Under the pieces are notes generated by a model. It was not told where the DNA came from, searched no databases, and saw only the letters and a list, made by a program, of their open reading frames with translations. The position numbers were made by a program, and so were the translations under genes. From the NCBI GenBank assembly GCA_022447685.1, contig JAKVAO010000001.1, positions 39,468 through 103,467 on the forward strand: DNA of 64,000 nucleotides, given 5' to 3'. Positions 52,270 through 59,808 of this stretch are shown piece by piece (position 1 is the first letter of the stretch; each line of letters starts with the position of its first letter). This DNA is from Candidatus Caenarcanales bacterium. Its GTDB lineage: Bacteria; Cyanobacteriota; Vampirovibrionia; LMEP-6097.

Positions 52270-53229
52270 ATGCAGCAACTCGAACAAAATAATCAAGAAT
52301 CTTTCACAACTTTAGATACTGTTATTGATGACAATACTGATACCAATATAAGTAACGACGAAAAGATCAATTGGATGAATTCAATATATTTAATTGCAAG
52401 TCCGATTATCTCTGCAGTGGCTCTTGTTTACTGGTTTCAACAGGGAATGTTCAATTGGAACACTGTCATTTTGTTTCTGATTTTTGCTTCTATTATTGAG
52501 CTTAGTATTACTGCTGGTTACCATAGGCTTTTCTCGCATAGGACTTATAAGGCTAACAGCATAGTTAAACTATTTTTCTTATGTTTTGGGGCAGCTGCAT
52601 TGCAGAGTTCAGCTTTTCTTTGGTCTTTAGATCATAGGGTTCATCATAAGCATGTTGATCATAAGGAGAAAGATCCTTATAGCATCAATAAAGGTTTTAT
52701 GTGGGCTCATATTACATGGCTTTTTTATAAACAGGATGGGCAACTTGAGCACGTTCACGCTCCAGACTTAGATTCTGATGTGTTAGTTCAATGGCAACAT
52801 AAGTATTGGACTTACCTTGGTATATTCTTTGGTTTTGTTTTACCTACTTTGATTGCACATTTTGCTTGGAATGATTTTTTTGGTGGCTTATTCGTTGTTG
52901 GATTCTTTAGATCAGTTGTTAATCACCACGTAACTTTCTTGATTAATTCAGTTTCTCATTGTATTGGTAAGCAGACTTACTCTGATTCACACAGTGCAAG
53001 AGATAACTGGTTTACTGCATTACTTACTTTCGGTGAAGGTTACCACAATTTCCATCATGAATTTCCTTCAGACTACAGAAACGGAGTGCGTTTCTATCAC
53101 TACGATCCTAGTAAGTGGTTGATCTATGGTTTATCTCTAATTGGCTGGACTTATGATTTGAAGAGGGTTAGTGCTAATCTTATCGCTAGGAAAAGAGATG
53201 CAATGACAGCTAAGAGAAACAATGCTTAG
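52270..53229 (+). CDS. Acyl-lipid/acyl-CoA delta-9 desaturase
   Basis: This is a membrane di-iron fatty acid desaturase. The three histidine boxes are HRLFSH (85-90), HRVHH (122-126) and HNFHH (259-263). Four helices are visible. Such enzymes need oxygen and adjust membrane fluidity. No regulator is adjacent; the next small gene overlaps its end by 8 bases. Confidence 0.94.
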   Translation: MQQLEQNNQESFTTLDTVIDDNTDTNISNDEKINWMNSIYLIASPIISAVALVYWFQQGMFNWNTVILFLIFASIIELSITAGYHRLFSHRTYKANSIVKLFFLCFGAAALQSSAFLWSLDHRVHHKHVDHKEKDPYSINKGFMWAHITWLFYKQDGQLEHVHAPDLDSDVLVQWQHKYWTYLGIFFGFVLPTLIAHFAWNDFFGGLFVVGFFRSVVNHHVTFLINSVSHCIGKQTYSDSHSARDNWFTALLTFGEGYHNFHHEFPSDYRNGVRFYHYDPSKWLIYGLSLIGWTYDLKRVSANLIARKRDAMTAKRNNA

Positions 53230-53509
53230 CCCTGAAGAAAAAATAGAGTTAACTCATTTCTTAAATAGGCTTCAAGGTAAAGAAGTTCGTGTAGAGCTTG
53301 CTTCTAGGCTCAATGTTGGTTATAGGGTATCTTTTGCCGTAACTGTTTCAGCTGCTGCTGGAAAGACATATAGTTTTACTAGTGATAGTGGTAACGCTTC
53401 TGTTTTTATTGATCCCGATCAGGCAGAAGCTTTTAGTTCTGACCATAGTTCTGTGAGTATGGTTTTCGGTGATGATTTGATTACTGTTAGGTATGGTAGG
53501 ACTAGGTAA
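53222..53509 (+). CDS. Small hypothetical protein (95 aa)
   Basis: Not recognised. It is rich in Ser, Val and Ala, and beta-strand-prone (VGYRVSFAVTVSAAAGKTYSFTSDSG). No signal peptide. Its start overlaps the end of the desaturase gene by 8 bases, so it is coupled to it. Confidence 0.6.
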   Translation: MLSPEEKIELTHFLNRLQGKEVRVELASRLNVGYRVSFAVTVSAAAGKTYSFTSDSGNASVFIDPDQAEAFSSDHSSVSMVFGDDLITVRYGRTR

Positions 53510-53578
53510 AATATTTTCTTGCCAGCTCCGATTTTCCCAATAAGTATCGAATTTCAATGCTAAAATATATAGTTAACC

Positions 53579-55615
53579 GTGGTAATGACAAGTTCTGAAA
53601 AACCTAATACTAACTACTCAGCTCAAAATATTGAAGTCTTAGAAGGCTTAGAAGCTGTTCGTAAAAGACCTGGTATGTACATTGGTGGTACTGACCACAA
53701 AGCTCTGCATCACTGTGTCTATGAGATTATCAATAACTCTGTGGATGAGGCTTTGGCTGGTCATTGTGACACTATTGCTGTCGTTATCTATGAAGATGGT
53801 TCTGTATCTATAGAGGATAATGGTCGTGGTATTCCGACTGATGTTGTTGCTAAGACTGGACTTTCAGGTGTGGAGACGGTTTTCACTGTACTTCATGCTG
53901 GTGGTAAGTTTGGTGGTGAAGATTCTAGTTATAAAGTATCTGGTGGTTTACATGGGGTTGGTGCTAGTTGTGTGAACGCTGTATCTGAGAAGCTCCAAGT
54001 TGAAGTTTATCGTAATGGTGAAATTCACTTCGTTGAATTTAGAGGTCGGGTAGAGAAAGGTGGCATAGTTGGTGCTCCAGTAGATGTACTTAAAGTTACT
54101 GGCTCTACTGATAAGCGTGGTACCAAAGTTACATTTTGGCCTGATGACCAAGTTTTCTCTGAGACCAATTCTAGTGGACATACTTTTACTCCAGAATTCA
54201 ATCTTGAGACTCTTTCTAAGACTTTTAGGGAGATGACTTTCCTTAATAAAGGTCTAAAAATAACCTTTGAGGATAGAAGACTCAAGGAAGATGATGAAAG
54301 AAGATTTCATGAATACCATAACCCTGAAGGACTTTTAAGTTACGTTAAGTTCCTGAATGAATCTAAGCACCCAATTCACAAATCTGTTTTTTCTTGTCAC
54401 TCTTCAGCAAATGATGTTGAAGTTGAAGTTTCTCTTCAATACACTGATAGTTACCATGAGACTATTTTGACTTTTGCAAACAATATTAATAACCCAGACG
54501 GTGGTACTCACATGACTGGTTTTAAGAACACAATGACTAGAGTTGTTAATGATTTTGCTCGCAAGACTTCTTTAGTGAAAGAAAAAGAAGATAATTTAAC
54601 TGGTGATGATATTCGTGAAGGTGTTACTGCGATTATTTCAGTTAAGGTTAAAGATCCTCAGTTTGAGTCTCAGACTAAAGTTAAGCTTCTGAATAATGAA
54701 GTTGTTTCTGCTGTTCAAGGAGTTCTAGGCTCTGCATTTGAAGATTGGTTAGGTCTTAATCCTAAAGAAGCTAAGGCAATAGTGAATAAAGCTATCATGT
54801 CTCGCAAAGCGCGTGAAGCTGCTAAGAAAGCTAGAAGCGCTGTTAGACGTCAATCAGCTTTAGAAGGTAGTACTGGTATTCCAGGCAAATTATCAGATTG
54901 TTCTAATACTGATGCTGATATTTGTGAATTATACCTAGTTGAGGGTGATTCAGCGGGTGGTTCTGCAAAGCAGGGACGTGATAGAAATTATCAAGCGATA
55001 TTACCACTTAGAGGTAAAATTCTTAATGTAGAAAGAGCTACTATTGATAAGTTATACGATAATAATGAAATCCAGGCTATGATTCAGGCTATTGGTTTGG
55101 TTCCACAAGATGACGGTGAAAGTAAGAAAACAGAAGCTGTTTTAAAGATGGATGGACATAACCTAGATCTTAAGAAACTTCGTTACAAAAGAATTGTAGT
55201 CATGACTGATGCGGACGTTGATGGTGCCCATATTAGAACTTTATTGCTTACTTTCTTCTTTAGGTATGCTAGACAGTTAGTTGAGAACGGTAATATCTAT
55301 GTTGCCCAGCCACCTTTATATAAAGTTGAGTATAAGAGTAAGACCAGGTATGTTTATAACGAAGAAGAGCTTGATATTGCTTTAGCTGAAATTGGCAAGA
55401 ACGCTGGGATACAACGTTTCAAAGGTCTTGGTGAGATGATGCCAGAGCAGTTATGGGAAACTACTATGAACCCTGAGACTAGAGTTCTTAAGAAAGTCCT
55501 TATTGAAGATGCTGAAGAAGCAAGTAGAATCTTTGATGTACTAATGGGTGATATAGTTCCTCCACGTAAGAAGTTTATTGAAGAGTATGCTGGCTTAGCT
55601 GTTCTTGATGTTTAA
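53579..55615 (+). CDS. gyrB: DNA gyrase subunit B
   Basis: GyrB drives ATP-dependent negative supercoiling with GyrA. GHKL ATPase motifs (EIINNSVDEALAG, EDNGRGIPTD, GGLHGVGASCVNA) lead to the TOPRIM domain (VEGDSAGGSAKQGRDRNYQAILPLRGK, MTDADVDGAHIRTLLLTFFFR) and the C-terminal QRFKGLGEMMPEQLWETTMNP. Length 678. The frame starts GTG 53579, and ATG 53585 is an alternative; neither has a clear Shine-Dalgarno sequence. ParE cannot be fully excluded, but the C-terminal residues favour GyrB. Confidence 0.94.
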   Translation: MVMTSSEKPNTNYSAQNIEVLEGLEAVRKRPGMYIGGTDHKALHHCVYEIINNSVDEALAGHCDTIAVVIYEDGSVSIEDNGRGIPTDVVAKTGLSGVETVFTVLHAGGKFGGEDSSYKVSGGLHGVGASCVNAVSEKLQVEVYRNGEIHFVEFRGRVEKGGIVGAPVDVLKVTGSTDKRGTKVTFWPDDQVFSETNSSGHTFTPEFNLETLSKTFREMTFLNKGLKITFEDRRLKEDDERRFHEYHNPEGLLSYVKFLNESKHPIHKSVFSCHSSANDVEVEVSLQYTDSYHETILTFANNINNPDGGTHMTGFKNTMTRVVNDFARKTSLVKEKEDNLTGDDIREGVTAIISVKVKDPQFESQTKVKLLNNEVVSAVQGVLGSAFEDWLGLNPKEAKAIVNKAIMSRKAREAAKKARSAVRRQSALEGSTGIPGKLSDCSNTDADICELYLVEGDSAGGSAKQGRDRNYQAILPLRGKILNVERATIDKLYDNNEIQAMIQAIGLVPQDDGESKKTEAVLKMDGHNLDLKKLRYKRIVVMTDADVDGAHIRTLLLTFFFRYARQLVENGNIYVAQPPLYKVEYKSKTRYVYNEEELDIALAEIGKNAGIQRFKGLGEMMPEQLWETTMNPETRVLKKVLIEDAEEASRIFDVLMGDIVPPRKKFIEEYAGLAVLDV

Positions 55616-55646
55616 TTTACTTCGCGTAGGTTAACTTCCATTTGCC

Positions 55647-56210
55647 TTATGCTTTAAGTGTAAATATTTCATTGAGATGATTAAGGAAGCCATCATTGAC
55701 TTTAGTGTCTGTGCCTCTTGCTTCAACTATAGTCATGTTTCTATCAATATAAGGTTCTTGGAAAATCTGCTTTAGATTAAGGTACTCTGTGTTTTCTGGA
55801 TTTTCATTTTGTTCTGCTGAGTCTTTAGGAGGATGAAGAAAGTTCGATTCGGGGTAAACAACTATAGGTATTTGTGGATTTATAGAGTTAGGACTTGATA
55901 TATGTTCCTCATTTAATTCTTTATAACTTGGAAGTAAATCCTGTGAGTTTTGTCTATTTAAGATCGTTGACTTCACTTTTTCAAACTTAGTTTCTGAATT
56001 TTCAGTTGGCTCAGATTGATTAAGTCTTGACTCTAATATTCTAGCTTTAGATTCGATAATGGTAGGGTTATGTAGCATGAATAGGGCTTTAGCATTTGGA
56101 TTTTCTACTTTGCTGACAGCCTCACTAAATATCTGCTTTGCTTTTTTAACTTGCTTAGATACTTGGTTGAAGTTATCTCTAGTATCTTCTTCTGAATAAA
56201 GTAGAGGTTT
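55647..56210 (-). pseudogene. Unknown gene, 3' part after a -1 frameshift
   Basis: The frame is open from 56210 to the stop at 55647 (187 codons, with an internal ATG at 56078). It encodes a hydrophilic protein (KPLLYSEEDTRDNFNQVSKQ at its start, DGFLNHLNEIFTL near its end). It has no start codon of its own at 56210. It joins the frame of the next entry through a run of five A (56212-56208 on the minus strand). A -1 shift there gives one 252-residue product. No family recognised. Confidence 0.5.
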
Positions 56211-56404
56211 TTAGCGTTTAGAGTATCGATTATATGATTCTCGACTGTTGCTCGATCTTTATTTATTTTAGAGTCATTTTCTCTACTCCACTGAGTTTCT
56301 CTAACTCTTGCTGATTTGGTCTTAGTGTAGGTTTCAAGTCTTAACTTAGAAGGGTCTTGAGAATGTCTCAAAATAGTCAAATGATCTTTCTGGTTACTTA
56401 TCAT
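56105..56404 (-). CDS. Unknown gene, 5' part ending in a shifted frame
   Basis: From ATG 56404 the frame reads a charged helical sequence (MISNQKDHLTILRHSQDPSK ... RATVENHIIDTLNAK). After base 56213 it continues for about 35 codons to a stop at 56105, but this tail is probably the wrong frame. The sense continues in the -1 frame (previous entry). TATAAT-like sequence lies just upstream. A truncated product, pseudogene or sequence error are all possible. Confidence 0.5.
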   Translation of the reverse strand: MISNQKDHLTILRHSQDPSKLRLETYTKTKSARVRETQWSRENDSKINKDRATVENHIIDTLNAKNLYFIQKKILEITSTKYLSKLKKQSRYLVRLSAK

Positions 56405-56485
56405 ATGTTCAAAGGATTATATCAAGTAACCAAGCTTTGAACTAATTAAAATAATTTAAGGTAATAAACCATGTGCAACACTAGT

Positions 56486-56701
56486 CTAGCTATTAGCTTG
56501 AGTTAGAACTGAACTCGTAGCTTGCATTTGTAAATCTTTCATTGCATAATTAGAGCTTTCTTCACTGAAATCTGCACCATCGTTGAAGGATTTTTGTTTT
56601 GAGAAAGCAAGTTTCTCAACTTCTAATTTTTCGAAGGCAGCGTTAAAATCAGAACCAAACTTATCTGTAACAGAAAGCATTCTCTCGGTATTTTTTATCA
56701 T
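56486..56701 (-). CDS. fliC: Flagellin, C-terminal part (third frame)
   Basis: The 71 residues end with DFSEESSNYAMKDLQMQATSSVLTQANS, the typical flagellin C-terminal D0 helix (A.K..ILQQA..A.LAQAN pattern). ATG 56701 overlaps the stop of the middle part as ATGA. A -1 shift joins it to the middle part without losing residues (..SIEIGIE-MIKNTERML..). It is therefore the third fragment of one flagellin. Confidence 0.75.
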   Translation of the reverse strand: MIKNTERMLSVTDKFGSDFNAAFEKLEVEKLAFSKQKSFNDGADFSEESSNYAMKDLQMQATSSVLTQANS

Positions 56702-56973
56702 TCTATACCTATTTCAATACTATTCTGAGCGTTATTATTATCGGTGAAATCTAGTAGTATAATTTCATTCTCGGCAGTTCCAACTTGAAACTCTCTTGCA
56801 TAGCCTGCTCCAAAGGCTGGTGAATCGACTGAACCTCTATAAACATTTGCGCTATATCCTCCTGCTTCTGCATCTTCCTCAACACCACGGTTCCTAATAT
56901 TGTCTATGCTTTCTATATGTGAGTTGATTTGATCTTGTAGCATATCTAACTCTTCACCACTATTAGTTACCAT
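56698..56973 (-). CDS. fliC: Flagellin, middle part (second frame)
   Basis: The frame can start at ATG 56973, which lies inside the end of the N-terminal part. It contains TNSGEELDMLQDQINSHIESIDNIRNR, the usual flagellin ND1b helix (INSL..EIDRI), and REFQVGTAENEIILLDF, like the LQVG(A)NAGQTI segment. It ends SIEIGIE* at 56698. A +1 shift after GGT 56969 links it to the N-terminal part (..YNG-TNSGEE..). Confidence 0.7.
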   Translation of the reverse strand: MVTNSGEELDMLQDQINSHIESIDNIRNRGVEEDAEAGGYSANVYRGSVDSPAFGAGYAREFQVGTAENEIILLDFTDNNNAQNSIEIGIE

Positions 56974-57274
56974 TATATGCCTGAATGGCGAGTTCTCTAA
57001 CGGACTGTAGTTCATCTAAAACTTGAAAAAGTCCAGCTTGTGTATGATCCACAACTCCAATTGCATTCATAATATTTTGTTGTGCTGAGCCAACTCCCCG
57101 AATCTTGCTGTTAATTTTTGCGCTGATTGAGATTCCTGCAACATCGTCTCCTGCGTTATTTAGTCTGGAGCCAGTGCTAAGTTTCTCTGCTGCACTAACT
57201 TTCTCATGCCCAATATTTCTTAGGGCTCTATTTACAAATAAACTTGATGTATTAGTGTTTAAGACTACTCCCAT
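56963..57274 (-). CDS. fliC: Flagellin, N-terminal part (first frame)
   Basis: MGVVLNTNTSSLFVNRALRN followed by KLSTGSRLNNAGDDVAGISIS is the flagellin D0/D1 N-terminus, ending in VRELAIQAYNGN*. Flagellin polymerises into the filament after export through the flagellar secretion system. Together with the two other fragments it would make a 262-residue flagellin without D2/D3 domains. A sigma-28-like promoter ends only about 9 bases before this ATG. Confidence 0.85.
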   Translation of the reverse strand: MGVVLNTNTSSLFVNRALRNIGHEKVSAAEKLSTGSRLNNAGDDVAGISISAKINSKIRGVGSAQQNIMNAIGVVDHTQAGLFQVLDELQSVRELAIQAYNGN

Positions 57275-57282
57275 AATACTAG

Positions 57283-57309
57283 TAATCGGCTAAGGCACCT
57301 AGAACTTTT
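57283..57309 (-). promoter_or_regulatory. Sigma-28 (FliA)-like promoter of flagellin
   Basis: On the minus strand AAAAGTTC (57309-57302), an 11-base spacer and GCCGATTA (57290-57283) match the flagellar consensus TAAAGTTT-N11-GCCGATAA in most positions. Transcription would start about 7 bases on, leaving almost no leader before ATG 57274. A FliA/SigF-type sigma factor is encoded at 61728-62663. Confidence 0.6.
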
Positions 57310-57411
57310 GCTTTGTAGCCTATAAATTAGTCCCTGAGAGTAAAAATGGACTTCTCTAATTAGTACAAATGGTCTAAGACCAATCTGTTTGTTTTAGTTC
57401 AGTGTATCCTT

Positions 57412-57545
57412 AAGGATCTACTGAAAAATGTCTAAAGTAACATTTTTCAACCCTGACCGAGGAATAAACCCTAGCTCAGGGAGCGGATCTTAATATTATT
57501 TGTCAGGCAGTCGCCACTCAAAACTTCGTTTTTCAGTGCCTCCTT
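57412..57545. ncRNA. Candidate structured RNA with alternative pairings
   Basis: AAGGA (57412-57416) and ACTGAAAAA (57420-57428) pair with TTTTTCAGT (57529-57537) and TCCTT (57541-57545), closing a domain of about 130 bases. The GAAAAATGT strand (57423-57431) can alternatively pair with ACATTTTTC (57440-57448). CCTGA(C) (57451-57457) can pair with TCAGGG (57476-57481) or GTCAGG (57502-57507). On the plus strand it would be the leader of the gene at 57616; strand and class are not established and it matches no RNA family I recognise. Confidence 0.4.
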
Positions 57546-57615
57546 AAAGAAAGTTTTGGGTTTATTTTTATGCTTTCTTAACCTAAGCATAACCTTTAAC
57601 AAGGATAATTTATTT

Positions 57616-57909
57616 ATGGGACTTGGAGGATTACCAAATGTTGGAGGAGCGGGACAGCAACCCAATCCAAATAATCAAGGAGCTGGCAAAAAAGGCGGCG
57701 GACAAGAGTTTTCTTTAGAACAGCAAAATTCGAATGCTAATAATCAGCAGGCTCAGGCTCACGCAGCTCAAGCTAGAAATGATTTAATCGGCAATGGTTC
57801 TAAATTAATGAAAATCGTTGATAAGCGAAGAAAGAATAGGAAATATGCTCCTAGGACTATGCTTATTGATGGTGAAATCTACGAAGTTTATTTACTTGCT
57901 ATAGCTTAA
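57616..57909 (+). CDS. Small hypothetical protein with Gly/Asn/Gln-rich linker
   Basis: Not recognised. The first 55 residues are low-complexity (Gly, Asn, Gln, Ala). The last 40 form a basic, ordered segment (LMKIVDKRRKNRKYAPRTMLIDGEIYEVYLL). ATG 57616 has AAGGAT 9 bases upstream and gives 97 residues; an earlier in-frame TTG at 57556 lacks a ribosome binding site. The long leader is structured, so translation may be controlled. Confidence 0.65.
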   Translation: MGLGGLPNVGGAGQQPNPNNQGAGKKGGGQEFSLEQQNSNANNQQAQAHAAQARNDLIGNGSKLMKIVDKRRKNRKYAPRTMLIDGEIYEVYLLAIA

Positions 57910-57914
57910 ATTTT

Positions 57915-58136
57915 TTACCACTGAATAGGTACATAGTTTCTGGTACCACAACCTGGACATACGTATACTGGGTCATTACGATTCGGTAATAGTTTTCTCT
58001 CAAAAGCAGTATTGCAGCTGCCACAGACAATACCAACATCTCTACCCTTAACTCCCATCTTCGCTGGAAGCACAGCTTTACGTTTAGCTGCAGTAGCTTG
58101 CCATTCTCTTAATTCATCTGCGTCAGGTCTTCTCAT
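57915..58136 (-). CDS. Small zinc-ribbon protein
   Basis: The 73-residue protein carries two CxxC pairs, CGSC and CPGC, separated by about 20 residues (IVCGSCNTAFERKLL ... VYVCPGCGTRNYV), forming a zinc ribbon. The N-terminal 35 residues are helical and charged. A nucleic-acid- or protein-binding adaptor is likely, but the role is unknown. It ends 6 bases from the convergent + gene. Confidence 0.75.
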   Translation of the reverse strand: MRRPDADELREWQATAAKRKAVLPAKMGVKGRDVGIVCGSCNTAFERKLLPNRNDPVYVCPGCGTRNYVPIQW

Positions 58137-58270
58137 GCAAGTAGCTATATTTGATCTTTAGTTCTGATCAAGTTGTTATTAATATTTTACGATTATGATG
58201 AACAAATGTATATATCTAGATTGCTAAAAGTCTCTTAAGTTTTAGATTGTATTAATCAGAGCTGCTTAAG

Positions 58271-59710
58271 TTAATATGCTTTAGCTATCATTATTTCCTT
58301 GTTCTCACTAGATATTGTTCCCGAAAAAAGACAAGGAGTATCTTCACTAAGTTCTTTTTCTAGTGGCAGGCATCTAATAGATGCACTGAATTTTTCTTTG
58401 AGGATTTTCTCTAATTCAGTGTCTCCATTCCACATGGCTCTAGCAAAGCCACCTTCACAATTAAGTACTGAATCTAACTCTTCAATGCTTGTTACAGTTT
58501 TGGTGCGCTTATTGCGGAATTCAAGTGCTCTATTTAGAAGGGAATTTTGGATTTCATCAAGTAAATCTTTTATTCTGTTATCCAAGTTCTCAAGAGGAAC
58601 ACCTTTTTCTTTAGACTGAATGTCACGTCTATGAATCTCAACTTGATTATTCTCTAAATCTCTTGCTCCTACTACAAGTCTTATAGGGATTCCTTTCTGC
58701 TCATATTCATTGAATTTATGCCCTTGGCTGATTTGAGTTCTATCGTCTAGTTTTACTCTGATATCAAGCTGTTCTAATTGAGATTTTAATTCTTTGGATT
58801 TCTCTAAAACCAAGCTGTTATCCATATTCTTTTTCAAGATCGGGATAATAACAACCTGGAAAGGGGCGATTTTAGGTGGAAGTATTAAACCTACTTCATC
58901 ATTATGTCCCATGATGATAGCGCCAATCAGGCGAGTGCTAACTCCCCAAGATGTTTGCCAGACATAATCTAGCTTATTCTCTTGGCTTGTGAATGTGGTA
59001 TCAAATGCTTTAGCAAAATTTTGACCAAGGTCATGGGATGTTCCTGCCTGCAATGCTTTACCATCTCTCATCAAAGCTTCAATAGTAAAAGTATCGAGTG
59101 CTCCAGCAAATTTCTCAGAGTCAGTTTTCTCACCAATATGAACTGGAACTGCTAAATAGTTTTCTAGAAGATCTTTATAGACATTAATCATCTGCATGAC
59201 TTCTTTTTTAGCTTCTTCATGAGTGGAGTGACAAGTATGACCTTCTTGCCATAAAAATTCAGAGGTTCTAAGAAACAACCTAGTTCTCATTTCCCATCTC
59301 ATGACATTTGCCCACTGGTTGAGTTTGAGTGGAAGATCTCTATATGAGCCAACCCATTTAGAGAACATGTGATTAATAATAGTTTCTGAGGTTGGGCGGA
59401 TTACATACTTTTCATTGAGTTCCTTGCCACCAGCTTGGGTAACTACTGCACATTCAGGAGCGAAGCCTTCTACGTGCTCTGCTTCTTTCTGTAAGAAACT
59501 TTCAGGAACTAATAATGGAAAGTAAGCATTTTCATGACCTGTGTCTTTGATCATTTTGTCGAGTATTTTTTGGATGGATTCCCAGATGGCATAGCCGTGA
59601 GGGCGAATTACCATACAGCCTTTCACTGGACTGTAATCTGCAAGTTCAGCATTGATAGCGATATCTGATAATATGCTTTCAGAGTTAGCTTCTTTGGTAC
59701 TTGTTGTCAT
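58271..59710 (-). CDS. proS: Prolyl-tRNA synthetase, archaeal/eukaryotic type
   Basis: ProRS charges tRNA-Pro. Class II motifs are visible: motif 1 around GCMVIRPHGYAIWESIQK, motif 2 with RTRLFLRTSEFLWQEGHT, and SWGVSTRLIGAIIMGHNDEVGLILPP as motif 3. The 479-residue length, lack of an INS editing insertion and the C-terminal extension ending in Tyr (MIAKAY) indicate the eukaryote/archaeal-like class, which many bacteria also use. Confidence 0.95.
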   Translation of the reverse strand: MTTSTKEANSESILSDIAINAELADYSPVKGCMVIRPHGYAIWESIQKILDKMIKDTGHENAYFPLLVPESFLQKEAEHVEGFAPECAVVTQAGGKELNEKYVIRPTSETIINHMFSKWVGSYRDLPLKLNQWANVMRWEMRTRLFLRTSEFLWQEGHTCHSTHEEAKKEVMQMINVYKDLLENYLAVPVHIGEKTDSEKFAGALDTFTIEALMRDGKALQAGTSHDLGQNFAKAFDTTFTSQENKLDYVWQTSWGVSTRLIGAIIMGHNDEVGLILPPKIAPFQVVIIPILKKNMDNSLVLEKSKELKSQLEQLDIRVKLDDRTQISQGHKFNEYEQKGIPIRLVVGARDLENNQVEIHRRDIQSKEKGVPLENLDNRIKDLLDEIQNSLLNRALEFRNKRTKTVTSIEELDSVLNCEGGFARAMWNGDTELEKILKEKFSASIRCLPLEKELSEDTPCLFSGTISSENKEIMIAKAY

Positions 59711-59808
59711 TAAAGTAATTGTATAGCAAAAAACGGCAGTTTTCTATAAAATATTAAATTCTATTAGCTTTGTATATGGGTATTATCTTGTTTCCTGGAG
59801 GGGAGGTT

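Noticed and set aside
57374..57417. Small palindromes TGGTCTAAGACCA and ATCCTTAAGGAT as separate operators
   Set aside because: They lie in a stretch with many self-complementary words, so I treat them as part of the structured region and not as distinct sites.
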